DNA of 64,000 bases, from positions 2,863,039-2,927,038 of the forward strand of contig NZ_AP018288.1 of NCBI RefSeq assembly GCF_002368335.1, read 5' to 3'. The notes under the pieces are model-generated. The model was not told the origin of the DNA and did no database searches. It saw only the letters and a program-made list of their open reading frames with translations. Shown here piece by piece: positions 9,422 to 18,045 of this stretch. Made by a program: the position numbers and the translations under genes. Each line of letters starts with the position of its first letter. The first letter of the stretch is position 1. Source of the stretch: Nostoc sp. NIES-4103. GTDB taxonomy: Bacteria > Cyanobacteriota > Cyanobacteriia > Cyanobacteriales > Nostocaceae.

Positions 9422-9570
9422 TTAATAGTCATTAGTCATCAGTCAGTGGTCAGTGGAAAAGATAAACAACTGACCCTTACCCGAACGGCAGTTACTCATG
9501 GGGGAGACCCCCAAGACCGTACTGCCTCACAAATGACAACTGACAACTAACAACTGACGTTGACTACTTG
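9422..9570. repeat. Short dispersed repeats and hairpin
   Basis: The stretch holds AGTCATCAGTCAGTGGTCAGTGG words and one copy of the GGCAGT/ACTGCC hairpin (about 9487-9526) with a CATGGGGGAGACCCCC centre. It separates the convergent ClC and CalA-like genes and could act as a bidirectional transcription end. Confidence 0.55.
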
Positions 9571-9984
9571 TTATGCTGTAGCTTCTGCGACTTCCAGACC
9601 TTCCTTGTCATCTGCATCTACCTGCCTCAGACGAATGTGCTTTTTCCCTAAAGTGATCAGAAACTCATCTCCTGGTTTGAGATTCATCTGTTTTGTATAA
9701 GCTGAACCTATCAATAAGTTGCCGTTCGATTGCACACTAATTCTATAGCTGGCACTGCGTCCACCACGCCCATTAGCATTGGGCGCACTGTCCAACTGAA
9801 TACCTTCGGCATCAATCAGGGCATTTAAGAATTTCATCATATTGACACGCTCTATACCATTTTTGGTAACGGTATAGTAGCCACACTGTTTAGCTTTTTC
9901 TTCTTTGCTAAGGTTCTCTAGCTCTTTGACTTTTCTGAGCAGATCTTCACCGACTAGGGGTTCAATTTTTTTCTGTTTAGGCAT
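9571..9984 (-). CDS. calA: CyAbrB-type transcription regulator (CalA/cyAbrB1-like)
   Basis: A 137-residue DNA-binding protein of the cyanobacterial AbrB family. Features that fit the cyAbrB1 (CalA) subgroup include EPLVGEDLLRKVKELENLSK near the N-terminus, CGYYTVTKNGIERVN, and the C-terminal swapped-hairpin DNA-binding domain starting at SYRISVQSNGNLLIGSAYTK and ending with GDEFLITLGKKHIRL. Family members regulate many metabolic genes, and in Anabaena they are linked to heterocyst development. The ATG at 9984 directly follows a TTG; the ATG is chosen. The downstream neighbour is convergent, so it is transcribed alone. The distinction from cyAbrB2 rests on memory of the subgroup motifs. Confidence 0.85.
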   Translation of the reverse strand: MPKQKKIEPLVGEDLLRKVKELENLSKEEKAKQCGYYTVTKNGIERVNMMKFLNALIDAEGIQLDSAPNANGRGGRSASYRISVQSNGNLLIGSAYTKQMNLKPGDEFLITLGKKHIRLRQVDADDKEGLEVAEATA

Positions 9985-10480
9985 CAACTTAGGTCGAAAA
10001 TGAATGGTTGAAGTAGTTGAATCGATTTTATTTTAGCTGACGTTGAGCTAGGAGGAATAGAATCCTTTAGTTTTTATCTCAACCTAGCCAAGTATATTAC
10101 ACTCATAGGCGAAATTGTTGCACGACTTACAATATTTTTAAAACAATCTATTTTCGAGAATCCCGATAACTATATATAGTTGGTGAATTACTGTTAAACT
10201 ATACTTGTTTAAGTTTTCTAAACTAATGCTAAAACTCAAGGGTGAAGTGTGAAGGATGAAGTGAAGACTGCTGTCGGTTTCATCTTTCATACTTTTTGGG
10301 GTTAGCTGGATAAGTAGAGTACAAAATTATAAGCAAAACTGAACCTTAGTCAATAGTCAACTGTCAAAAGTCTATAGTCCAAAAGTCAAGAGTCCAAAGT
10401 CAAAAGTTCACAGTTGAAAAGTCAAGAGTCTATTGAACTATTTACCATTGACTCTTGACAGAACAACAAAGATAGTCAGA
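9985..10480. other. Divergent spacer between regulators, with repeats
   Basis: About 500 bases separate the divergent calA-like and Rrf2 genes. The right part (10335-10455) is a run of AGTCAAAAGTC / AGAGTCC words ending in complementary TTGACTCTTGACAG, so it can form hairpins directly upstream of the Rrf2 start. Both promoters should lie here; no specific element can be assigned. Confidence 0.5.
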
Positions 10481-10924
10481 ATGAAACTAACTACCAAAGG
10501 ACACTATAGTGTAAAAGCGTTGTTAGATTTGAGCTTACAGCCGGGTTATGGCCCTGCATCTGTGAAAGCGATCGCGCTTCGCCAAGATATCCCAGCTCCT
10601 TATCTAGAAAAATTGCTCATAGAAATGCGTCGCGCTGGCTTAGTAACATCAATTCGCGGCAGCATTGGCGGATACCAACTGGCAAAACAGCCTGCACAAA
10701 TCTCCATAGGACAAATTTTAGAAGCAGTCGGTGAAAACATGACTCACCTACACCACCACACCCCTACACCAGCACAAGCTGAAGATTGGGTGACATTCAC
10801 TCTTTGGCAAAGGCTGAATCAAAAGCTCAAAGAAGCTTTGTATAGTATCACTTTGGCTGATCTCTATTACGATGCTCGTAGCTGGCAAGCGTCCCTTGGA
10901 GAAGAAGCTAGTTTTGTTGTTTAG
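10481..10924 (+). CDS. Rrf2-family transcription regulator without cysteines
   Basis: A 147-residue winged-helix regulator. It starts MKLTTKGHYSVKALLDL, the standard Rrf2 N-terminus, followed by the recognition region (PAPYLEKLLIEMRRAGLV) and wing (IRGSIGGYQLAK), then QISIGQILEAVGE. Members such as IscR, NsrR and RirA bind an iron-sulfur cluster through three cysteines, but this protein has no cysteine at all, so that mode of sensing is excluded. The histidine-rich HLHHH segment near residue 95 takes the place of the cysteine loop and might bind metal (inference). ATG at 10481 is used; a TTG 48 bases upstream lies in repeat DNA. Confidence 0.85.
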   Translation: MKLTTKGHYSVKALLDLSLQPGYGPASVKAIALRQDIPAPYLEKLLIEMRRAGLVTSIRGSIGGYQLAKQPAQISIGQILEAVGENMTHLHHHTPTPAQAEDWVTFTLWQRLNQKLKEALYSITLADLYYDARSWQASLGEEASFVV

Positions 10925-11100
10925 TCAAGAGGAGGCAGTGCCTTCGGTCGCCAGACTTGTGCCGCTAACGCGGAACCCGCAGAGTAGCAACTGCTGTTCA
11001 AAAGTCAAGAATCCAAATTCAAAAGTTCACAGTTGAAAAGTTTTTGGCTACTAAATTATTAACCATTGACTCTTGACTTTTGAGCATTGACCATTGACTA

Positions 11101-12072
11101 ATGAATAACAACATCTACATTTTAATCATCGCTGCACTTTTGGATTATTTAATTGGTGATCCTTGGGGTTGGCCTCATCCAGTGCAATTTATGGGGTGGG
11201 TAATTTCTACCGTGACAAAATTTTCTCGGCAATTTTGTCATAATTCCCTAACACAACGGCTAGCTGGAATTCTTCTAGGGATTATCTTAATAATTGGTAG
11301 CGCCTGCGTTGGCTGGTTAATAATTCAAATTACCAAATGGGTACATCCGCTGTTGGGAATTGCCATAGACAGCATTCTTTTAGCTAGTTGTTTCGCGCTT
11401 AGAAGTTTGCGAGCAGCAGCTGAAGCTGTTTTACAACCTCTAAAATTAGGAAATCTCAAGGAGGCTCGTAAAGTTTTAAGTAATTACGTCGGTCGAGATA
11501 CACAAAACCTCACAGAACCAGAAATTTTGCGAGCTGTTTTAGAAACAGTTACAGAAAATGCTACCGATGGGGTGATGGCTCCACTTTTTTATGCAATTAT
11601 TGGTAGCTTCGTACTAGGTGTGGGTGCAACTCCTATTGCTTTAGCATATAAAGCTAGTAGTACCCTTGATTCCATGGTGGGTTATCGGGAAGCACCTTAC
11701 ACTTATTTGGGTTGGTTTAGTGCCAGGTTGGAAGATTGTTTGACTTGGATACCTTGTCGCTTAACAGTCTTGACTTTGGGGCTGCTATCTGGTAAGCCTT
11801 GGCATGTGTGGCGCATTTGCAGACGAGATGCAGTGCTTGATCCTAGTCCCAACTCTGGTTGGAGTGAATGTGCTTATGCTGCGATTTTGGGTGTGCAGAT
11901 GGGGGGTATGAATTGGTATCGTGGGGTAGCGAAACAAAAACCCCTGTTAGGAGATGCTATTTATCCCATTAACTCAACCCACATTCAAAGTGCTTTGCAA
12001 CTGACTCGATATTGTTTTTTGTTGTGGTTAGGGTTAGCGATCGCTATATTCTTAATACTCCCAAACAGGTAA
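11101..12072 (+). CDS. cbiB: Adenosylcobinamide-phosphate synthase CbiB/CobD
   Basis: A 323-residue membrane protein that attaches the aminopropanol arm to adenosylcobyric acid, a late step of cobalamin synthesis. The start region DYLIGDPWGWPHPVQFMGW is the family signature, and YVGRDTQNLTEPEILRAVLETVTENATDGVMAPLFYA is the conserved core with acidic residues. Several hydrophobic helices and full length fit. Upstream (10925-11100) are repeats; no cobalamin riboswitch was recognised. No other cob genes are in the window. Confidence 0.93.
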   Translation: MNNNIYILIIAALLDYLIGDPWGWPHPVQFMGWVISTVTKFSRQFCHNSLTQRLAGILLGIILIIGSACVGWLIIQITKWVHPLLGIAIDSILLASCFALRSLRAAAEAVLQPLKLGNLKEARKVLSNYVGRDTQNLTEPEILRAVLETVTENATDGVMAPLFYAIIGSFVLGVGATPIALAYKASSTLDSMVGYREAPYTYLGWFSARLEDCLTWIPCRLTVLTLGLLSGKPWHVWRICRRDAVLDPSPNSGWSECAYAAILGVQMGGMNWYRGVAKQKPLLGDAIYPINSTHIQSALQLTRYCFLLWLGLAIAIFLILPNR

Positions 12073-12186
12073 TGATAAATATAAAGTTAGAAGTTAGGAG
12101 TTAGGAGTTAGGAGTTTTTACTCATCACTCCTAACTCATCACTCCTAACTCATCACTCCTAACTCATTACTCAGGGGTATCGGTCT
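12073..12186. repeat. Heptamer repeat hairpin
   Basis: AGGAGTT heptamers (12090-12117) are followed by complementary CACTCCTAACTCAT units (12121-12170). The spacer can therefore fold into a long hairpin just before the GTG start of pyrR. It may end cbiB transcription or lower pyrR expression; this is inference. Confidence 0.6.
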
Positions 12187-12723
12187 GTGGCTACTAAAGT
12201 AGTTGAAATTCTTTCATCAGAAGACCTCCGTCGTACCGTGAATCGCCTTGCCTCTCAGGTTGTCGAAAGAACACGTGATTTATCCCAACTAGTGTTTCTC
12301 GGTATTTATACTAGGGGGGTGTTATTAGCCGAACTATTGGCTCGTCAAATTGAGATACTTGAAGGTGTCACCGTAGCGGTGGGAGCATTGGACATTACAT
12401 TCTATCGGGATGATCTCGACCAAATTGGGTTACGGACTCCGGCGAAAACAGACATTCCTTTTGACCTCACAGGCAAAACTGTTGTACTAGTGGATGATGT
12501 AATTTTCAAAGGACGGACGATCCGCGCTGCTTTAAATGCGGTGACAGAATATGGTAGACCAGAAGTGATTCGTTTAGCTGTGTTGGTAGATAGAGGTCAT
12601 CGAGAGTTACCAATTCACCCAGATTTCATCGGTAAGCTGTTACCTACCGCTAAAGAAGAGGTTGTCAAAGTTTATTTACAAGACTGGGACGGACGAGATG
12701 CGGTGGAGTTAATTGGTGATTAA
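12187..12723 (+). CDS. pyrR: PyrR bifunctional protein (pyr regulator / uracil phosphoribosyltransferase)
   Basis: A 178-residue phosphoribosyltransferase. VLVDDVIFKGRT at 100-111 is the PRPP loop, and FLGIYTRGVLLAELLA at 37-52 is typical of PyrR. In firmicutes PyrR controls pyrimidine operons by binding RNA; cyanobacterial copies keep the UPRT activity, with an uncertain regulatory role. It begins with GTG (GTG GCT ACT), preceded by a repeat hairpin and no strong ribosome binding site. No pyr biosynthesis genes are adjacent. Confidence 0.92.
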   Translation: MATKVVEILSSEDLRRTVNRLASQVVERTRDLSQLVFLGIYTRGVLLAELLARQIEILEGVTVAVGALDITFYRDDLDQIGLRTPAKTDIPFDLTGKTVVLVDDVIFKGRTIRAALNAVTEYGRPEVIRLAVLVDRGHRELPIHPDFIGKLLPTAKEEVVKVYLQDWDGRDAVELIGD

Positions 12724-12863
12724 GTTTGCTCAAGAGGGGATGGGGGGATGAGGGGGATGAGGGGGATGAGGGGGATGAGGGAGATGAGGGGGATGAGGGA
12801 GATGAGGGGGATGAGGGAGATGAGGGAGAAATAGCAACTGACAACTAACAACTGACAACTGAC
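12724..12863. repeat. G-rich tandem repeats
   Basis: From about 12735 to 12830 there is an array of GGATGAGGG and AGATGAGGG nonamers, the same type as at 7.3 kb, followed by AACTGACAACT words. There is no ORF. It separates two convergent genes. Confidence 0.65.
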
Positions 12864-13244
12864 TCACCTCATAATGGGACTACCATGATGATGAACCAGA
12901 TACCATTTGCCACCTAGTAGTTGAAATACATTCGTAGCTATTGATTGTGCTTCTAATCTTCTACCATTAATGACTTGTAAAACATTTTCTCTCAAGACTA
13001 CATAAGCAATATTGTCGTTCACCTCTGTAGTAATGATCTCAGCGTTAATTTCTATGTAAGCGGTGCTTTTAAATATCTGCTCCCAAGAAATGCGAATATC
13101 CTTCCAACCCCACAGTACATTACGTCCGGGATGAATACAACAACTACCAGTTCCTTGTGACCATACAGCACTCATTGCCTCGATATCTTTTTTTTCAAAA
13201 GCTCGATAGAAAGCTGTGTTAGCAGCTAAAACTTCGGATGTCAT
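12864..13244 (-). CDS. SnoaL-like / NTF2-fold protein
   Basis: A 126-residue protein with the pattern of a DUF4440/SnoaL_3 cone-shaped fold: an N-terminal helix pair with FYRAFEKKDIEAMSAVWS, a CIHPGRNVLWGWKDIRISWEQIF middle and a strand-rich end finishing in KWYLVHHHGSP. Relatives occur widely in cyanobacteria and plants as small ligand-binding or scaffold proteins without known reaction. There is no signal peptide. The HHH near the C-terminus is conserved in such proteins as I remember them. It follows a signalling cluster transcribed in the same direction, 121 bases downstream, but a functional link is only a possibility. Confidence 0.75.
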   Translation of the reverse strand: MTSEVLAANTAFYRAFEKKDIEAMSAVWSQGTGSCCIHPGRNVLWGWKDIRISWEQIFKSTAYIEINAEIITTEVNDNIAYVVLRENVLQVINGRRLEAQSIATNVFQLLGGKWYLVHHHGSPIMR

Positions 13245-13365
13245 AGTTTTATTATTATCTAATTATTTTACTGATGATTCTTGGCTAATGATTGTTAGTT
13301 AACGTGAGTTTGCCATCCTTCGCAGGCGCTTGTGTCAGCAACTCCCTCACTAATTAAAATTAACA

Positions 13366-15258
13366 CTAATTTCTGTTTGTAACTGTATTAATAGTTTGTA
13401 ATAACTGGTTGGTTGTGTAAGGTTTGGATAAAAAGGCTTTGATACCTACATCATAAGCAGCATTAACTTTATCGTTGGTAGCAAGTCCACTGACGGCAAT
13501 AATTTTGACATCAGGGTTAATTTTTCGTAATGTTCTAATGGTGGTGATGCCATCCATAGATGGCATCACCATATCTGTCAAAACTAAAGATATTTCATCA
13601 CGATGTTCTGCGTACAAGGCTATGGCTTCAATACCGTCACGGGCTGTAATTGCTTTGTAATTATGGTTTTCTAATGATGTTTTAGTAATATCTAGAATTG
13701 CCGCTTCATCATCTACAACTAAAATTAATTCACCGTTGCCTTGAGGTAATTCTTGTTCTGTTTCTTCTATAGTTTCTGTTGCCTCTTGTGCTGGTAAATA
13801 AATTTTAAATTCGCTGCCTCTTCCCTCTTCGCTGTATACGTTGATGAAACCGTTGTGGCTTTTAACAATACCAAGTACTGTGGAAAGACCAAGCCCAGTA
13901 CCTTTACCAAGTTCTTTGGTAGTAAAAAAAGGCTCAAATATTCTATCTAATATTTCCGGACGAATACCAATTCCAGTATCACTAACATTAATGACTACAT
14001 AGGGGCCAACTTGAGCGTCAAGATTCATTTTGGCGTAATTTTTATCAATCAAGAAATTTTCGGCTGATATTTTTAATTTTCCGCCATTGGGCATGGCATC
14101 TCTAGCATTGACACAGAGATTCATTAATACTTGATGTAATTGGGTAGCATCACCAAATATTGTCCCCAGATTTGAGGAAATTTTGCTAGAAACTTCTATT
14201 GATTTGGGAAAGGTTTCTTTGATAATCTGTTGGATTTCTATGATTAAGTGCTTTAATTGTAAAAGAGTCCGCTCTCCTTCAACACCACGAGTAAATGACA
14301 GTACTTGCTTAACTAAATTAGCCCCACGTTTAGCATTGGTAATTAACATTGGCAGTAGTCGCCGCGATCGCTCATCAGGTATTTGTGTTTCTAAAAGTTG
14401 GGCTGTCATGAGAATGGGGGCAAGAACATTATTGAGGTCGTGGGCAATTCCGCTTGCTAGAGTACCAATACTTTCTAATCGCTGAGCGCGAAGAAATTGC
14501 GCTTCTAGTTGTTTTTTTTGCGTAATATCTGTGTTAACTACCAGGATACATTGTGGTTTGTTACCAAACTCTTGGACTAAGGAAGAGCGGCTTTCTACAA
14601 TGATTTCTTTGCCAGATTTTGTTTTTTGATGTAACTCTCCTTGCCATGAGCCATTTTTCATCAAAATTTGGAGTGATTCTTGCAAGTGTGACAAATTATT
14701 TTCCTGCCACAATTCTTGCGTCTTCTTGCCAATTGCTTCCTCTTGTTTACACCCATAAAGACGCTCAGCAGCTTTGTTCCAAAATAAAATTTGGTCGTCG
14801 AAATCACGCACAAAAATGGCATCGGTGGCAACATCGAGTAAAGCAGCTTGTTCACGAATTTTTTGTTCTGTTTGTTTGCGTTCAATGGCGTAACGAATAG
14901 AACGCTCTAGCAAAGGCGCAGTTAATTGACTTTTTTCTAAATAATCTGCGGCTCCCGCTCTCATAGCCTCCAGGTCAATTTCTCTATCTCCTTGACCAGT
15001 TAATAAAATTATGGGGGCAGAACATCCCTGTGCGATCGCCTCACGTAATAGCTCCAATCCGTTGTATATTCCTAAACGGTAGTCTACAAGATATATATCA
15101 TGGTTGTGCAGTGCCATCGCTACCTTTGCTGCTGCATAATTATCAACCCATGACAATTCGCAGTTAGCTACCTGAAACTCGCCGAACCAGTGACTAGTTA
15201 ATACATAATCGTCTTCATCATCATCAACTAGAAGAACTCTGATTCGGTTGTAGTTCAT
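13366..15258 (-). CDS. Hybrid histidine kinase REC-PAS-HK-REC
   Basis: A 630-residue soluble kinase. Residues 1-125 form a receiver with acidic pair near D12-D14 and phospho-acceptor D59. Residues 135-250 form a PAS domain. The HisKA helix contains H273 (ASGIAHDLNNVLAP). The ATPase shows NLCVNARDAM, DTGIGI and GTGLGLST, and the C-terminal receiver (about 508-628) has D562. The start has a strong ribosome binding site (AGGAGG, six bases before the ATG). The first 35 bases overlap the upstream response regulator gene, so translation is probably coupled. From the PAS domain onward it is closely similar to the 813-residue kinase at 18046-20487, indicating a duplication with a different N-terminal input. 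Confidence 0.93.
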   Translation of the reverse strand: MNYNRIRVLLVDDDEDDYVLTSHWFGEFQVANCELSWVDNYAAAKVAMALHNHDIYLVDYRLGIYNGLELLREAIAQGCSAPIILLTGQGDREIDLEAMRAGAADYLEKSQLTAPLLERSIRYAIERKQTEQKIREQAALLDVATDAIFVRDFDDQILFWNKAAERLYGCKQEEAIGKKTQELWQENNLSHLQESLQILMKNGSWQGELHQKTKSGKEIIVESRSSLVQEFGNKPQCILVVNTDITQKKQLEAQFLRAQRLESIGTLASGIAHDLNNVLAPILMTAQLLETQIPDERSRRLLPMLITNAKRGANLVKQVLSFTRGVEGERTLLQLKHLIIEIQQIIKETFPKSIEVSSKISSNLGTIFGDATQLHQVLMNLCVNARDAMPNGGKLKISAENFLIDKNYAKMNLDAQVGPYVVINVSDTGIGIRPEILDRIFEPFFTTKELGKGTGLGLSTVLGIVKSHNGFINVYSEEGRGSEFKIYLPAQEATETIEETEQELPQGNGELILVVDDEAAILDITKTSLENHNYKAITARDGIEAIALYAEHRDEISLVLTDMVMPSMDGITTIRTLRKINPDVKIIAVSGLATNDKVNAAYDVGIKAFLSKPYTTNQLLQTINTVTNRN

Positions 15259-15721
15259 TTCTACCTCCTACTGCATTTAGCGGCAGTTCCACAATTTCAA
15301 ACCAATATTTGCCTATAGCTGTGATCACCTCAATTAATGAGGTGAAGCTTACTGGCTTGATTATGAAGGAATTCGCGCCTAAATCATATGTATGATAAAT
15401 ATCTTCTTCTGCACCTGAAGTTGTCAAGACTACGACGGGAATTTGCCGCAGGTACGGGTCAGTTTTAATATCTCTTAGCACCTCCAAACCGTGTTTTCTA
15501 GGCATATTCAAATCTAATAAAATTAAACCCGGACGAGGGGCAATCTTAATGTCAGTATATTGACCGCGATTATACAGATAATCCAGTAATTCTTCGCCAT
15601 TTTTTACAATATACAGTTCAATTGGCAATTGACTTTCTGCCAATGCTTCGCGAACCAACATACCGTCTTCGTCATCATCATCAGCCATTAAGATGGTGAC
15701 GGTTGTTTGTCGACCCTTCAC
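15224..15721 (-). CDS. Rcp1-like single-domain response regulator
   Basis: A 165-residue receiver without output domain. It has the DDDDED acidic cluster, a DLNMPRKHGLEVL phospho-acceptor region, TTSG and the IIKPVSF lysine. It resembles Rcp1, the partner of cyanobacterial phytochrome kinases. The GTG start at 15721 is used (GGAG lies 13 bases upstream). It sits just downstream of a kinase with a predicted bilin-binding GAF domain and overlaps the next kinase gene, whose N-terminal receiver may be an alternative target. Its likely role is to shuttle phosphate between the kinases. Confidence 0.9.
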   Translation of the reverse strand: MKGRQTTVTILMADDDDEDGMLVREALAESQLPIELYIVKNGEELLDYLYNRGQYTDIKIAPRPGLILLDLNMPRKHGLEVLRDIKTDPYLRQIPVVVLTTSGAEEDIYHTYDLGANSFIIKPVSFTSLIEVITAIGKYWFEIVELPLNAVGGRNELQPNQSSSS

Positions 15722-15849
15722 TCTGTATTGTCTCCTTGATACTGGTTGTTCACATCAATATAAGTTTTAAACTACAACAAATTACCTAGCATAGTTGTAC
15801 AATAAACCTTATTTTAGGGTCTTATAGTAATCCCTCTCCAGGAAGAAAA

Positions 15850-17910
15850 TTAGTTATGGGAATTAACTGCCAACCTGACAATAAATTTTGCCCCTTGCTG
15901 TGGTTTACTTTGTGCAGTAATACTACCATGATGACGTTCAGCAATTTTTCTACAGATAGCTAAGCCTATGCCTGTACCTTCGTATTCCTGCCGACCATGC
16001 AAACGCTGAAAAATATTGAAGATGCGATCAATATACTTTTCCTCAAAACCAATACCATTATCTTCTACAACGATTTCACACATTTCGGAATTGACAGTAA
16101 CTTGATCAGATTGATTGTTTAAAAATTGACTATAAATTTTGACAATCGGCGGTACTTCTTGGCGGTGGAATTTGAGGGCATTGCCAATGAGATTTTGTAA
16201 CAATTGCCGCATCTGTACAGGGTCGGCTTTAATGGTTGGTAAATCACCCAGTTCCACACGTCCTTTGCTTTGCTGAATACGCACTTCTAAATCAGACAAT
16301 ACCTCTTGTGCAGTCTGTGCCAAATTTACAGACACAAAAGGCTGCGCCCTAGTGGTGACTCGTGAAAGTGTTAACAAATCTTCAATTAAAGACTGCATCC
16401 TCAAAGCTGCATTCTGCATTCGTTCGAGATAATCATGCCCTTGTTCGCTGATGGAGTCGCTACAGCTGGTTTTGAGCCGTTCGCCAAAGGTCTTAATTTT
16501 ACGTAATGGTTCTTGTAAATCGTGGGAAGCGATAAAGGCAAATTGTTGTAGTTGTTCATTAGAACGGGCGAGTTCTTGCCGTTGACGAGTTTCTTTCTCT
16601 AAAATTGCACTCTGAGCTAAAGCAATGCCTATTTGATCTGCCAGTTGTCGCAGGAGTTGAATTTCCCAGTTTGTCCACTTGCGGGGGTATACACACTGAT
16701 GGGCAATTATCAAGCCCCAAAGTTGATTTTGCAAAAAAATCGGCACAACCAGGATGGCTCTGACATGAAATCTTTGCAATAGTTTAACGTAGCAAGGTGG
16801 GATATCAGCTTGTTCTATGTCCGGGATAGAGCTAATTCGCCCTTGTCGGTATTGCTGGATGTAATCTTCCCCAAAGCAAGGGTCGGTAATTTCTTGCCCC
16901 GAAACGGCGGCTACACCATCTACCACTGCTTCTTTCACTACTATGAAAGAGCCATCACATTTCAGCCGCCAGATAAATACACGGTCTGCGTGTAGTAGCT
17001 TTTGCACCTCTTTGACACTAGTTTGGAGAATTTCATCGATTTGTAAAGACTGGCGAATTTTGAGAGTGATATCAGCGAATAATTGCGATCGCTGGTTTTG
17101 GCGTTGTAATTCTGCGTGTGCTTGCTTACCCTTGGTAATATCCATGTCTACACCAGATATTCGCACAGCCACCCCAGAAGCGTCGTGAAACATTACTCCT
17201 TTACTGGCTAACCAGCGAATACTACCATCGGCTAAAACGACTCGAAATTCAATATCATAGTCTGTTCCTTCTTGAATTGCCTGCTGAATCAAACAGTTAA
17301 CTAAATTGCGTTCTTGCAGATGAATGCAGTTGATGAAAGCTTTATAAGTGCCATCGAAAGTGCCCTTTTCGAGGCCGTAAAGCGCTTCTAGGTTATCTGA
17401 GTAAGTAATTTTGTTGGTTTGGAGATCCCAATTCCAGATACCCATATGAGCTGCTGACAATGCCATCCTCAATTGTGCTTCTTGCAGTTGCGCTTGCTCA
17501 GTTTGCTGTCGCAATTTCTGCATTGTGCGATTAGCTGTCAAAAGTCGGCGTACTCTTTGAGACAATACTGGCCAATGAATTGGTTTGGCAATAAAATCAG
17601 ATGCACCCACAGCAAAAGCTTGTTCTACAGATGCTTGATCGTAAAGAGCCGTAATCATTAACACGGGTATACTTTCACCATCAGAGAGTGCTTGCAATTT
17701 AGCACAACAGCTAAACCCATCCATAACAGGCATGAGAGCATCCAGCAATACTATATCTGGGTGTACGCGAGTATAGGTATTAAGTGCCTCATAACCGTTA
17801 CTCGCCTCTACGACTTGATATCCTGCTTGTTGCATGAGAAAGCACAGATGCATCCGCGTCAAATCGTCGTCATCTACAACTAGAACCAGCGCAGAATCTT
17901 GGTTAGTCAT
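15850..17910 (-). CDS. Histidine kinase REC-PAS-GAF-HK, predicted DXCF cyanobacteriochrome
   Basis: A 686-residue kinase. The receiver (1-125) has D57 and K109. The PAS domain is about 145-262. The GAF domain is about 275-437, and the HisKA histidine is H463 (SHDLQEPLRK), followed by a complete ATPase (NLIGNALKFH, DNGIGF, GTGIGL). The GAF has DPCF at 343-346 and a second cysteine C373, 28 residues after C345, followed by Tyr, then VPIFLQNQLWGLIIAHQC and PRKW. This is the layout of DXCF cyanobacteriochromes, where the canonical Cys holds phycocyanobilin or phycoviolobilin and the DXCF Cys forms a reversible second bond. It should therefore sense blue to green light. It is next to an Rcp1-like regulator. 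Chromophore binding is inferred. Confidence 0.9.
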   Translation of the reverse strand: MTNQDSALVLVVDDDDLTRMHLCFLMQQAGYQVVEASNGYEALNTYTRVHPDIVLLDALMPVMDGFSCCAKLQALSDGESIPVLMITALYDQASVEQAFAVGASDFIAKPIHWPVLSQRVRRLLTANRTMQKLRQQTEQAQLQEAQLRMALSAAHMGIWNWDLQTNKITYSDNLEALYGLEKGTFDGTYKAFINCIHLQERNLVNCLIQQAIQEGTDYDIEFRVVLADGSIRWLASKGVMFHDASGVAVRISGVDMDITKGKQAHAELQRQNQRSQLFADITLKIRQSLQIDEILQTSVKEVQKLLHADRVFIWRLKCDGSFIVVKEAVVDGVAAVSGQEITDPCFGEDYIQQYRQGRISSIPDIEQADIPPCYVKLLQRFHVRAILVVPIFLQNQLWGLIIAHQCVYPRKWTNWEIQLLRQLADQIGIALAQSAILEKETRQRQELARSNEQLQQFAFIASHDLQEPLRKIKTFGERLKTSCSDSISEQGHDYLERMQNAALRMQSLIEDLLTLSRVTTRAQPFVSVNLAQTAQEVLSDLEVRIQQSKGRVELGDLPTIKADPVQMRQLLQNLIGNALKFHRQEVPPIVKIYSQFLNNQSDQVTVNSEMCEIVVEDNGIGFEEKYIDRIFNIFQRLHGRQEYEGTGIGLAICRKIAERHHGSITAQSKPQQGAKFIVRLAVNSHN

Positions 17911-18045
17911 TAGTTAAGAGTCAAGAGTCATTTGTCAAGAGTCATTTGTCATTTGTTCATAGTGTAAATGGTTTTTGAGTGATGGCTGATGACTGATGAT
18001 TGATGGCTGATAGCTGACCACTAACCACTGACAACTAACAACTGA
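17911..18045. repeat. Spacer of short dispersed repeats
   Basis: Runs of AAGAGTCATTTGTC, GATGGCTGATGACTGATG and AACTGACAACT words fill the gap between the two kinase genes. These may separate the transcripts; no promoter is recognisable. Confidence 0.5.

Noticed and set aside
10925..11100. Cobalamin riboswitch before cbiB
   Set aside because: The stretch consists of dispersed AGTC repeats and a hairpin unit; no B12-box-like sequence was recognised.
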